From Subdoligranulum variabile (GTDB taxonomy: Bacteria > Bacillota > Clostridia > Oscillospirales > Ruminococcaceae), in assembly GCA_004554775.1 (NCBI GenBank), contig SFKI01000038.1, forward strand, positions 1-9,304: 9,304 bases of DNA, read 5' to 3'. The position numbers and the translations under genes were made by a program. This document shows positions 1-5,482 of this stretch, in pieces. How positions within the stretch are numbered: the first letter of the stretch is position 1; every line of letters begins with the position of its first letter. The notes beneath the pieces were generated by a model. The model was given only the letters and a program-made list of their open reading frames with translations. It made no database searches and was not told the origin of the DNA.

Positions 1-38
1 TAATACCGCCAGATGCGCCACGCTTCCTCCCGCGTCAC
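1..38 (-). CDS. Start of the next phage gene (likely packaging module), cut by the window edge
   Basis: A GTG at 38-36 overlaps the previous TGA as GTGA, with AAAGGA about 10 nt upstream; the visible codons read MTREEAWRIWRY and run off the edge. By position the large terminase subunit or an HNH-type gene is expected, but twelve codons cannot decide this. A second frame, with GGAGG four nt before a GTG, is also open and cannot be excluded. Confidence 0.35.
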   Translation of the reverse strand, partial: MTREEAWRIWRY

Positions 39-394
39 CGTGCATCATCCTTTGTTTCGGCCAGCAGCCGATCCAGATCGGCCTTGGCGTCGGCAGACAA
101 CACAGAATTGCGTACATCCACCTGCTCGGGCGGCAGCTCGCCCAGCATGCGCAGGCCTAACTTGTACCATTCGGGCGACTTATCCATGTTCATCACGAGC
201 TTGGCCGCCAGCACCTTCCGCTTGGTGCTTCCATCCTTGTTGGGCTCTTCCAAAAGGGCGCGCATTTCCTCGGCGATTCCTCGGCGCTGGGCGGAGGATT
301 TCTTCGCCGCTTCCCTCGCGGAACCGTCAGCACTCCCGAATCGATGGCCCTTTTTCAGGTTCGCAAGGCTGTTTGGGTGCTGTCCTCGCGGCAT
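35..394 (-). CDS. KGG-type small phage protein, candidate small terminase subunit
   Basis: A 119-residue basic protein. The start MPRGQHPNSLANLKKGHRFG contains a KGG-like repeat that often precedes terminase genes in clostridial phages. The middle has RRGIAEEMRALLEE and the phrase NKDGSTKRKVLAAKLVMN, followed by YKLGLRMLGELPPEQVDV; this order (KGG start, helix, NKDG strand, helix, GE-P-x-Q/K-V) matches the small protein commonly found directly before the large terminase and sometimes annotated as small terminase. No clear HTH can be read, so the terminase role is position-based. The ATG at 394 has GGAGG 8 nt upstream and is preferred to the ATG at 409. The start overlaps the TAGT-like gene by 40 bp. 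Confidence 0.6.
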   Translation of the reverse strand: MPRGQHPNSLANLKKGHRFGSADGSAREAAKKSSAQRRGIAEEMRALLEEPNKDGSTKRKVLAAKLVMNMDKSPEWYKLGLRMLGELPPEQVDVRNSVLSADAKADLDRLLAETKDDAR

Positions 395-1242
395 TTCCAC
401 TTCCTCCATTTCTCGTTAATGATTTTCGGGCAACAGGCGTTCCAGTTGACATGATGGTGGCACCGCTGGTTTGTAACGCCCATCGTCGCCACCTTTACGC
501 AGGACGGAGCGTATTCGACGGAGTAAAACGTCTTTACATACGTACCGCCGTCCAAGTAATTCTCCGTCATGCCGCCCCTTGATTTTTGCGTTGGCTCCTG
601 ATTAAGCATCACCTTTAGCGTCGTAAAATACAATTCCCCGCGTATGCCGCCGGTTACATACGTATTTACGTCCTCATTGATGCGCCCCACAAAATTGACA
701 GGATTATCGACCCGGCAAATAAAGCTGTTCATCGCCTTGCGCAGCAACATTTGTTTCCAGCGCGTACTCTTGATTCCGCCGATCATATCGCCGCCCTGCG
801 CCATCGCAACCGTCTTTGCGCCCGACACGTCCAGAAAATCGATCATCGCCTCAAGCACTTTATCAAGCTGTTTGACTTTTGTATGCTTCATTTTCCCGTT
901 TTCTTCGGCCAGGTACTCGAAGTTATTATAATCGTCGTCCAGCTCAATAAAATATTTCAGCCCGAGGTTACGCGCAATCGCAAACGCTTCGTTCCTTGCG
1001 AATATGATACACCGGCGCTCTTTCGACGTATCCCCTACGTCCGTTATCTTCGCCCGTGCCTCCTTACAAAACTGAATCACGCGATCGCCATATATCCGCC
1101 GGTATTCGTCCTCCTGGCTATCCTCATCATCGATCACAATATAATACCGTCCAGTGTATCCGGCCTTTTGAAGCGATTTCACGGTCTTGACATTATTCGC
1201 CCGGCCGTGCGTGAGTATCAGCGCCGCAAAATCATCACGCAT
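355..1242 (-). CDS. Putative TET-associated-type glycosyltransferase (TAGT-like)
   Basis: A 295-residue protein with a GT-A-like start: FAALILTHGRANNVKTVKSL at 5-24, YYIVIDDED at 33-41, and, after FARNEAFAIARNLGLKYF, the acidic metal/nucleotide-sugar motif ELDDDY with D102-D103-D104. Later blocks are VAMAQGGDMIGG at 145-156, MNSFICRVDN, FVGRINEDVNTYVTGG at 184-199 and a His-rich CHHHVNWN near 261-268. I recognise this pattern as the phage family described as TET-associated glycosyltransferases, proposed to glycosylate hydroxymethylated bases in phage DNA. No TET/JBP oxygenase or hydroxymethylase is in the window, so the acceptor is unknown. The ATG at 1242 has GGAGG 6 nt upstream. The coding sequence is visibly more AT-rich than most neighbours. 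Its 3' end overlaps the next gene by 40 bp. The assignment rests on memory of family motifs, not on a search. Confidence 0.6.
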   Translation of the reverse strand: MRDDFAALILTHGRANNVKTVKSLQKAGYTGRYYIVIDDEDSQEDEYRRIYGDRVIQFCKEARAKITDVGDTSKERRCIIFARNEAFAIARNLGLKYFIELDDDYNNFEYLAEENGKMKHTKVKQLDKVLEAMIDFLDVSGAKTVAMAQGGDMIGGIKSTRWKQMLLRKAMNSFICRVDNPVNFVGRINEDVNTYVTGGIRGELYFTTLKVMLNQEPTQKSRGGMTENYLDGGTYVKTFYSVEYAPSCVKVATMGVTNQRCHHHVNWNACCPKIINEKWRKWKCREDSTQTALRT

Positions 1243-1966
1243 CCGTATCCTCCCCGCGCAGCCTGTCTATCGCCTCGCTCATCGTAACGTATCCGTTAGC
1301 AATCGCGTTATCCACATCGATAATCACCAGCGCGCTCCGCTCCATTAGCCTTTGGCATTCCTCCGTAGCCGCGGCGTAAAACTCCGCGATTTTCGTATAA
1401 TCAAACACAACATGCCGATATGCCGCTATCCGCAGAAATTTCTTTTCTTCCTCCGGCATATCCGTTCCGTCAATCTCCATGATCAACGACTTACATTTCG
1501 TATCATCGTACAGATCAGATACCGGCGGTTCCTCACCCTGTATTTCATACTGCGGGATGTTTACCTTCGACGTGTACTTATTCTCGATTTCTTCCTCGAT
1601 TTTCTCCCCATCGAAGCCGAACTGCGTCATATCAAGATCAATTCCGGCTAGCTCCTCACCCAGCAGGGCGGTATCCCATTCGGCCAGCTCGCCCGTTTTG
1701 TTATCGGCCAGCCGGTACGCCTTGACCTGATCCTCCGTCAGATCATCGGCCACGACCACAGGCACGGTATCGCATTTTAGCTTCTTCGCGGCCTTATACC
1801 GCGTATGCCCGGCAATGATCACGCCGTCCTTATCCACCACGATCGGCTGCTGCCAGCCGAATTCCCTGATGCTGGCCGCCACCGCGTCCACGGCCTCGTC
1901 GTTTCTCCGTGGGTTCTTTTCGTATGGCCGTATGCTTTTAATCGGCTCCCATTTCAGTTCCTTCAT
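1235..1966 (-). CDS. ParB-like N-terminal domain protein
   Basis: A 243-residue protein. Residues 5-95 form a ParB/Srx-type domain: KSIRPYEKNPRRND at 10-23, SIREFGWQQPIVVDKDG at 32-48, the catalytic/CTP-pocket block IIAGHTRYKAAKKL at 50-63 and AYRLADNKTGELAEWD at 83-98. The second half (about 140-243) is helical with MEIDGTDMPEEEKKF and a C-terminal block ERSALVIIDVDNAIANGYV, found with ParB domains in clostridial phages beside the terminase genes. It lacks the partition HTH, so it is not a plasmid-type partition protein; nuclease, DNA-modification-linked or packaging roles have been suggested for phage ParB domains. No methyltransferase domain is fused, although that fusion is common. The ATG at 1966 follows GGAGGAGG. 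The stop overlaps the following gene by 8 bp, implying coupled synthesis. Confidence 0.85.
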   Translation of the reverse strand: MKELKWEPIKSIRPYEKNPRRNDEAVDAVAASIREFGWQQPIVVDKDGVIIAGHTRYKAAKKLKCDTVPVVVADDLTEDQVKAYRLADNKTGELAEWDTALLGEELAGIDLDMTQFGFDGEKIEEEIENKYTSKVNIPQYEIQGEEPPVSDLYDDTKCKSLIMEIDGTDMPEEEKKFLRIAAYRHVVFDYTKIAEFYAAATEECQRLMERSALVIIDVDNAIANGYVTMSEAIDRLRGEDTDA

Positions 1967-2630
1967 TTCGCGCCTCCTCCTGATATGGCTTCCACCCGTC
2001 CGGGTTTCCGTTGAACGGGCTGATCGCATCAAAAAAGCCCTTGTAAAACAGGGCTACATCATGATCGCATGTGATGACGGTGTTTTCGCATCGCGGGTTG
2101 GTGTTGATATTGGCGCTGGACGTAATGGCACAGTCGAAATGCGGGCCCAGCATCACGCCGACCTTGGAATGATTCCGGAAGATGCCGCAGCGCCCGCCGG
2201 TTTTCCTGGCCGCCCGATCAAGCTCCGCCTGGCAATTGGCATACGACGCACTGGCAATCTCGCCCATATAGCAATCCAGCCGCCCGATCAAGCCGCGCCG
2301 CACCCAGTCGGCTATCTCCCGCACATCCTCCACGCCGTAGCACCAGGACGAAAGCAGCAGATAATCGGCGCGCTGCTGTCTGAGCGCGTGCCGGATAAAC
2401 GTTAAAAAATCGACGTCGCCAAACGATATGCAATGGTATGTATCGCCCATCTGATAATGCCACGGCGCGGCGGACAGCAGCGCCTGCTCGGACGCATACC
2501 GGCGCATATCAAACCGCTGTTTCCCGCGCTGGGTGTGTACGCGGATTTTCTGCGGCCTTGGCTTATCTTCCTCCGGCTTGATCTCCGGCATATCCAGATC
2601 AAATACAAAATCATCCCATAGCTCGGACAT
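1938..2630 (-). CDS. Phospholipase D-like (single HKD) phage protein
   Basis: A 230-residue protein with one PLD-type active-site motif: H154-x-K156 (NHSKVGVM), then F-D-C-A-I-T-S-S-A-N at 165-174, with N and E following (NPRCEN, 178-183), the usual layout of the HKD half-site. The first part has GDTYHCISFGDVD at 62-74 and a Rossmann-like stretch YLLLSSWCYGVEDV at 90-103. With only one HKD motif it would have to dimerise to form an active site, as bacterial Nuc-type PLD nucleases do; a nuclease or DNA-end-processing role is therefore plausible but not shown. The ATG at 2630 has GGAGG 5 nt upstream; in-frame ATG and GTG codons further upstream (to 2708) lack a ribosome site, so the 89 bp at 2631-2719 are treated as a spacer without gene. 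Overlaps the ParB-like start by 29 bp. Confidence 0.78.
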   Translation of the reverse strand: MSELWDDFVFDLDMPEIKPEEDKPRPQKIRVHTQRGKQRFDMRRYASEQALLSAAPWHYQMGDTYHCISFGDVDFLTFIRHALRQQRADYLLLSSWCYGVEDVREIADWVRRGLIGRLDCYMGEIASASYANCQAELDRAARKTGGRCGIFRNHSKVGVMLGPHFDCAITSSANINTNPRCENTVITCDHDVALFYKGFFDAISPFNGNPDGWKPYQEEARNEGTEMGAD

Positions 2631-2719
2631 TCTATCCTCCATCGCCATCCCCGCCAACGGCGATACGCAGCAGGCACACGCCCCTGCCGTTCCCGGCCTG
2701 ACGGCCACGCCCTGTGGGG

Positions 2720-3514
2720 TTACACGTAAAAGCCCACGGTTTCCATGCCGCGCCCCTTATCTAACAGCCGCAGCATATACAGCTTTTGGGCGGGCACGCG
2801 ATAACCGCCGTCCACCGCATAGCCGCCATAGTCTAAAAAGCTGCCGCAGTTGATCACCTCGACCGTTTTCTGCCGCAGCATCTTTTTGTTAACGTCATAC
2901 ACCAGCTTCCCGCGCGGCTTATCCTTGGGGTTGTGATCGTGGCCAAACGCGAAAAAATCAATGCCGTCGATCGTATCCGCCGTGTGGAAGTTTACCAAAT
3001 CCTTCGCGCGATGGGTGATATAGCCAACATAGTGCTGCTGGTCGCCGCCGCTTTTACCGGCCATCCGCGGCCTGTAGCCAAGCGCTATATCGATCACGGC
3101 AAAATGCTGCCGGTACAGGCCTTCGCACCCCGCCATCACGCACGCATCGTACAACGGGAACATCGACGTGGTGCGGGTGATGCGGTTGCGCTCATGGTTT
3201 CCCGGCACCACGGCCAGCAGCTTCCCGGCCTTGTGCAAATCGGCAAATATCTCCTTGGCGCGGTATTTCTGCTCGTGCGGCGGGTATACCTGATAGAACA
3301 CATCCCCCTTGGAGCCCGCCACCACGTTTTCGCACATGTCGCCGATCACCAGCACCTGAGCGGCGGGATCCTCGTCCACCTTTTGTAAAAACGCATTCAG
3401 CCTGGCCGCGCTGTGCTCCGCGTTCCCCATATGCGCATCATGCAGAAAATACAGGTGCATTTCGTCCTGTGTCTGCGGCGCTGTATACAATATCGGCTGA
3501 TAATCATTAAGCAT
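2720..3514 (-). CDS. Calcineurin-like metallophosphoesterase
   Basis: A 264-residue phosphoesterase with all core metal motifs in order: D26-x-H28 (LHDAHMG), G58-D59 with N63 (VIGDMCEN), G105-N106-H107-E108 (VVPGNHER), a histidine around 168 (YITHRA) or 177, and G191-H192-x-H194 (FAFGHDHN). The family uses two metal ions to cleave phosphomonoester or phosphodiester bonds, including nuclease activity in some phage members. The C-terminal third holds INCGSFLDYGGYAVDGGY, a segment I associate with phage-encoded versions. No signal peptide. It is the first gene after the hairpin region, and AAAGGG lies about 6 nt before the ATG at 3514. With the following PLD-like and ParB-like genes it forms a cluster of putative DNA-processing enzymes before the packaging genes. 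Substrate unknown. Confidence 0.88.
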   Translation of the reverse strand: MLNDYQPILYTAPQTQDEMHLYFLHDAHMGNAEHSAARLNAFLQKVDEDPAAQVLVIGDMCENVVAGSKGDVFYQVYPPHEQKYRAKEIFADLHKAGKLLAVVPGNHERNRITRTTSMFPLYDACVMAGCEGLYRQHFAVIDIALGYRPRMAGKSGGDQQHYVGYITHRAKDLVNFHTADTIDGIDFFAFGHDHNPKDKPRGKLVYDVNKKMLRQKTVEVINCGSFLDYGGYAVDGGYRVPAQKLYMLRLLDKGRGMETVGFYV

Positions 3515-3526
3515 AATCTACCCTTT

Positions 3527-3548
3527 CTTTCGCCCCCGCCTGCGAAAG
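3527..3548 (-). promoter_or_regulatory. Hairpin next to the metallophosphoesterase ribosome site
   Basis: CTTTCGC (3548-3542) pairs perfectly with GCGAAAG (3533-3527) around an 8-nt loop. Its 3' arm abuts the AAAGGG ribosome site (3526-3521) of the gene starting at 3514, so folding could affect access of ribosomes. It partly shares sequence with the T tract of the upstream hairpin's surroundings. Confidence 0.4.
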
Positions 3549-3549
3549 C

Positions 3550-3580
3550 AAAAAATCCCGCCGCCGGAGGATGAGCGGCG
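3550..3580 (-). terminator. Second GC-rich terminator-like hairpin
   Basis: CGCCGC (3580-3575) pairs with GCGGCG (3564-3559) around a 10-nt loop, followed by GGA and six T (3555-3550) on the minus strand. The stem is short but all G/C. It lies about 20 nt downstream of the first terminator-like hairpin and just before a third hairpin at the ribosome site. Confidence 0.55.
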
Positions 3581-3598
3581 CAGCACCAATAAATCATC

Positions 3599-3640
3599 AA
3601 AAAACAAGGACGCAGCAGGCCAATGATGCCCTCGCGTCCT
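3599..3640 (-). terminator. Rho-independent terminator-like hairpin
   Basis: AGGACGC (3640-3634) pairs with GCGTCCT (3613-3607), with a short inner AGG/CCT stem, and is followed on the minus strand by TGTTTTTT ending at 3599. It lies behind the regulator gene and could end the early transcript, or act in a late leader as a conditional terminator. The long imperfect loop makes it moderate in strength. Confidence 0.55.
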
Positions 3641-3643
3641 GTC

Positions 3644-3659
3644 TTGTCCCTTCGGACAA
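3644..3659 (-). promoter_or_regulatory. 6-bp hairpin with GAAG loop
   Basis: TTGTCC and GGACAA are perfect complements around a 4-nt loop (GAAG on the minus strand). It lies at the 5' edge of the putative leader, a few bases before the larger terminator-like hairpin. No T tract follows directly, so it is not a terminator by itself. Confidence 0.4.
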
Positions 3660-3670
3660 TCCCATGGTTG

Positions 3671-3676
3671 TATTAT
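3671..3676 (-). promoter_or_regulatory. Candidate late promoter -10 element
   Basis: A perfect TATAAT on the minus strand spans the stop codon of the regulator gene. No good -35 hexamer lies 16-18 bp upstream, which is what an activator-dependent promoter would look like. A start near 3664 would give a leader of about 150 nt holding all hairpins of this intergenic stretch before the metallophosphoesterase gene. An isolated TATAAT can also occur by chance. Confidence 0.35.
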
Positions 3677-4206
3677 AGATCAAAATTTAGTCCGTTTTCG
3701 TCCGCTCTTTTCATATTCTCGTTCATCTCCAGCAGCGCACGGCCATGCATGACGAGCGTTTGTGTTTTCTCGTACCCCATCCGCTCCATGATGTCTTCCC
3801 ACGACATCCCGCGCACATACCGATACAGCAGCACCGACTTATACCGCTCGTCAGACAGCGCGTTGATCGCGTCCATGATCTCCGCCATCTGGCAATCCAG
3901 CCGATAGCACACGCGCTCGAGCCGGGCCTTTGTATCCACGATCACGCAGATATCCTCGGCCATGCGGTCATACGCCCCGCCGCTGCCGGATACCTTGATC
4001 GGGTTCAGCCGCACGGTGCAGCGCGTCACGTTATCGTAGTGCTCCCGGATTTCCTCCTGAATCGCGTCCCGCTGCTTCCGCAGCCAGATATACCTCTGCA
4101 AAAACCGTTTCGCCGGATTTTCCACCCGCTCCTGTCCGCGATCCATATCGTGCCGATCTCTCATCAATCCGCCTTGCATGGTGTCCCCTCCCGTGCTATA
4201 ATACAT
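3673..4206 (-). CDS. ArpU/DUF1492-like phage transcriptional regulator
   Basis: A 177-residue protein with the layout of phage late regulators of the ArpU/RinA/DUF1492 type: a coiled-coil-like N-terminal part (PAKRFLQRYIWLRKQRDAIQEEIREHY at about 31-57 in part), a conserved-looking GSGG followed by DRMAEDICVIVD, and a C-terminal sigma-region-4-like helix-turn-helix (about 117-160: LSDERYKSVLLYRYVRG, then MSWEDIMERMGY, then a recognition helix). Such proteins activate late or packaging transcription; its position directly before the packaging side fits. Start is uncertain: ATG at 4206 follows GAGGTGAT, and ATG at 4179 follows GGGAGGGG with good spacing; the conserved part begins after both. 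A perfect TATAAT overlaps the stop codon. The domain is recognised by pattern only; target site unknown. Confidence 0.75.
   Translation of the reverse strand: MYYSTGGDTMQGGLMRDRHDMDRGQERVENPAKRFLQRYIWLRKQRDAIQEEIREHYDNVTRCTVRLNPIKVSGSGGAYDRMAEDICVIVDTKARLERVCYRLDCQMAEIMDAINALSDERYKSVLLYRYVRGMSWEDIMERMGYEKTQTLVMHGRALLEMNENMKRADENGLNFDL
4174..4202 (+). promoter_or_regulatory. Possible antisense promoter, extended -10 type
   Basis: On the plus strand, TTGCAT (4174-4179) is followed after exactly 17 bp by a perfect TATAAT (4197-4202), preceded by the extended element TGC. It points against all genes of the window, and a start near 4209 would produce RNA beginning with the 4223-4251 hairpin and then antisense to the zinc-ribbon and YopX-like genes. 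The -35 is weak (TTG only). No plus-strand gene follows. The elements are seen; activity is inference. Confidence 0.35.
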
Positions 4207-4222
4207 ATATCACCTCGCCTTC

Positions 4223-4251
4223 GCCCCGCCGGGATTGCCGCCCGACGGGGC
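4223..4251 (-). promoter_or_regulatory. GC-rich hairpin before the regulator gene
   Basis: Arms 4251-4241 and 4233-4223 (GCCCCGTCGGG / CCCGGCGGGGC on the minus strand) form an 11-bp stem around a 7-nt loop. The one irregular pair is U-G in minus-strand RNA but a C-A mismatch in plus-strand RNA, so the structure is better formed in the sense transcript. No U tract follows. It lies between the zinc-ribbon stop and the regulator's ribosome site GAGGTGAT, so it may tune translation or stabilise or process the operon mRNA. Confidence 0.6.
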
Positions 4252-4259
4252 ATTATCAT

Positions 4260-4424
4260 TTACGCCTTATCCGATATCCTGACGCCGCATTTGCGGCAGA
4301 ACCGGTTGATCACCTCCACCGGCATTTTCCCCTTGTGCGGGATCATGCCGCCGCACTTGGAGCAATAATACCAGCCGGGCTTACCCGGCACCGGCAGCCA
4401 ATGCGCAGTCACCATCGCCCTCAT
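4260..4424 (-). CDS. 54-residue zinc-ribbon mini-protein
   Basis: This gene is short but well supported: ATG at 4424 overlaps the previous TGA as ATGA, GAGAGG lies just upstream, and TAA is at 4262-4260. The product has tryptophan/tyrosine-rich GKPGWYYCSKCGG and then, about 18 residues later, FCRKCG, so C21, C24, C43 and C46 make one four-cysteine zinc site. Small ribbons of this kind are common in clostridial prophages next to regulators; the role is unknown. An internal ATG at 4415 would remove three residues. It is the last gene before the hairpin and the regulator. Confidence 0.7.
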   Translation of the reverse strand: MRAMVTAHWLPVPGKPGWYYCSKCGGMIPHKGKMPVEVINRFCRKCGVRISDKA

Positions 4425-4807
4425 CCGTCCTCTCGTTGGCTATCAAACAGTGCCCGGCACTGATCATCCAGACAGATATTGCCGCACAGCGTGCCCGGCT
4501 CGTCGCACACCGTGCCGTCCGCATACAGCATCACCCAATTTGAGCCGTCCCACACCGTCTCGCACAGCCTGCCGGATTGGGTATCCAGCATATCGTGATC
4601 GTACACAAGACGGCCCGCAGCGTCCATCCTGCCCGTGCAGCGGCATATCTTTTCGGGCTGCGCGCGGAACGGCAGGAAATCGCCAAGCGTAGGCGTGACG
4701 GCGTGGATGCCATGCGCGTACTCATAATACCCGTACACGATCTCCCCCGTGGGGGACAGGGTTTTTACCAGCATATAGTTGGGGTTAAATCCGGGGATAT
4801 CAGCCAT
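4421..4807 (-). CDS. YopX-like phage protein
   Basis: A 128-residue protein whose first two thirds resemble the YopX domain of phage proteins: GEIVYGYYEY at 21-30 corresponds to the usual GEWVYGYY, and CRCTGRMDAAGRLVYDHDML at 55-74 corresponds to the usual QYTGLKDKNGKxIYEGDIV. A short beta segment WDGSNWVMLY follows, also as in that family. The C-terminal 30 residues add four cysteines (about 101-117) that the common family lacks. YopX is a widespread phage domain of unknown function. The ATG at 4807 has GGAGG 9 nt upstream; the in-frame upstream extension to 4909 lacks such a signal and overlaps the neighbour. The stop overlaps the next small gene as ATGA. Confidence 0.6.
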   Translation of the reverse strand: MADIPGFNPNYMLVKTLSPTGEIVYGYYEYAHGIHAVTPTLGDFLPFRAQPEKICRCTGRMDAAGRLVYDHDMLDTQSGRLCETVWDGSNWVMLYADGTVCDEPGTLCGNICLDDQCRALFDSQREDG

Positions 4808-5030
4808 CGGTTTTGTCCTCCAGTTTGTTCGTTTTTCCCGTCGTGGAGCTTTCCGCGCACATACGCAGCTTGTACCGAGCAGGACGCACATCATACCCGC
4901 GCTGTTCAAGCGCCAGCATTACCGCCGTGGCCATCCGCCACAGCTCCAAATCGCTCCCGTGCACATGGTATTTTCCGCGGCTGTATGTCACGCTGGGCAG
5001 GCGGCGGAAAACTGATCTGATCGATATCAT
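4800..5030 (-). CDS. Small phage protein of unknown function
   Basis: A 76-residue protein that I do not recognise. It starts MISIRSVFRRLPSVTYSRGK, has a central helix (LELWRMATAVMLALEQRGYDV) and a polar Thr/Lys-rich tail. No cysteine pair or known motif is visible. The ATG at 5030 overlaps the previous stop as ATGA, with GGGAGG 5 nt upstream. The last codons contain the GGAGG that serves the YopX-like gene, and the two genes overlap by 8 bp. Arrangement and ribosome site support a real gene; no function is claimed. Confidence 0.6.
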   Translation of the reverse strand: MISIRSVFRRLPSVTYSRGKYHVHGSDLELWRMATAVMLALEQRGYDVRPARYKLRMCAESSTTGKTNKLEDKTDG

Positions 5031-5482
5031 ACATACCTCCCAAATGCAACACGGTTATCCTGCCGCCATGCGTGGCTTGCTGCCGGGCTATGCGCAGGCG
5101 GCGGGGTATAGGTTCTCGGGGGCTTTTCCGCCTCTTCCGCGTGCTTTCTGCGCTTACTTTTCTGTACAGCCAACCGGTTATTCAGCAGGCACGCCGGGCA
5201 GCGTATACGCCCATACGCCGCAGGCTTTTTCCCACACTGGACGCACATTCCCGCAGCCTTTAACGCCTCATAGCGCCTTTGAACGGCGTCGCGCTGCTTC
5301 GCTTTCTGCTCGTCCGTGAGCGTTCGCCTGATATTGCGCAGGGATAGCTTATACAGGCATTCAGCGCACAGCGTCCGCCCGTCAAAAGCAGGCTGTGCGC
5401 ACTCTACACAGCGCCCGCGCGCTTTGAGGTATTCGTACCGCGCTTTGGCCTGTGCCTTACGTCCCGCGCTCATTCCAGACAT
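5027..5482 (-). CDS. Duplicated zinc-finger protein with basic and proline-rich tail
   Basis: A 151-residue protein made of two copies of one module. Copy 1 (about 15-45) reads RYEYLKARGRCVEC followed by CAEC; copy 2 (about 70-101) reads RYEALKAAGMCVQC followed by CPAC. The cysteines are C25, C28, C39, C42 and C80, C83, C95, C98, so each copy offers four ligands for one zinc ion with an Arg/Lys-rich helix in front. The tail has KSKRRKHAEEAEKPPRTYTPPPAHSP, basic then proline-rich and probably disordered. The fold and charge suggest nucleic-acid binding. Similar single or repeated modules occur in clostridial prophages without a known role. The start at 5482 has GAGGGGG 6 nt upstream and lies inside the end of the previous gene. 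Confidence 0.7.
   Translation of the reverse strand: MSGMSAGRKAQAKARYEYLKARGRCVECAQPAFDGRTLCAECLYKLSLRNIRRTLTDEQKAKQRDAVQRRYEALKAAGMCVQCGKKPAAYGRIRCPACLLNNRLAVQKSKRRKHAEEAEKPPRTYTPPPAHSPAASHAWRQDNRVAFGRYV

Noticed and set aside
13..582. Long plus-strand open frames (for example 13-582, 751-1287, 1815-2405, 3745-4368, 7583-8338)
   Set aside because: They lie antisense to well-supported minus-strand genes, have no ribosome sites and give low-complexity Pro/Arg/His/Ser-rich translations typical of antisense shadows in GC-rich DNA.
1235..1966. Plasmid-type ParB partition protein
   Set aside because: There is no ParA gene, no central HTH and no parS-like site visible; the context is phage packaging, so only the ParB-like N-terminal domain is claimed.
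2692..2704. 13-mer CCCGGCCTGACGG also present in inverse orientation at 6675-6687
   Set aside because: About one such 13-base match is expected by chance in a window of this size on both strands; no context supports a function.
2631..2719. Extension of the PLD-like gene to the GTG at 2708, or a small gene in this spacer
   Set aside because: The GTG lacks a ribosome site and the resulting residues are low-complexity; the ATG at 2630 has GGAGG. A weak GCAGG/CCTGC hairpin here has no T tract, so nothing is annotated.
3397..3600. 67-codon minus-strand frame over the intergenic hairpins
   Set aside because: It overlaps the metallophosphoesterase start in another frame, has no ribosome site and spans the hairpins and T tracts.
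4808..4909. N-terminal extension of the YopX-like gene
   Set aside because: No ribosome site before it and it overlaps the previous gene; the ATG at 4807 has GGAGG at good distance.
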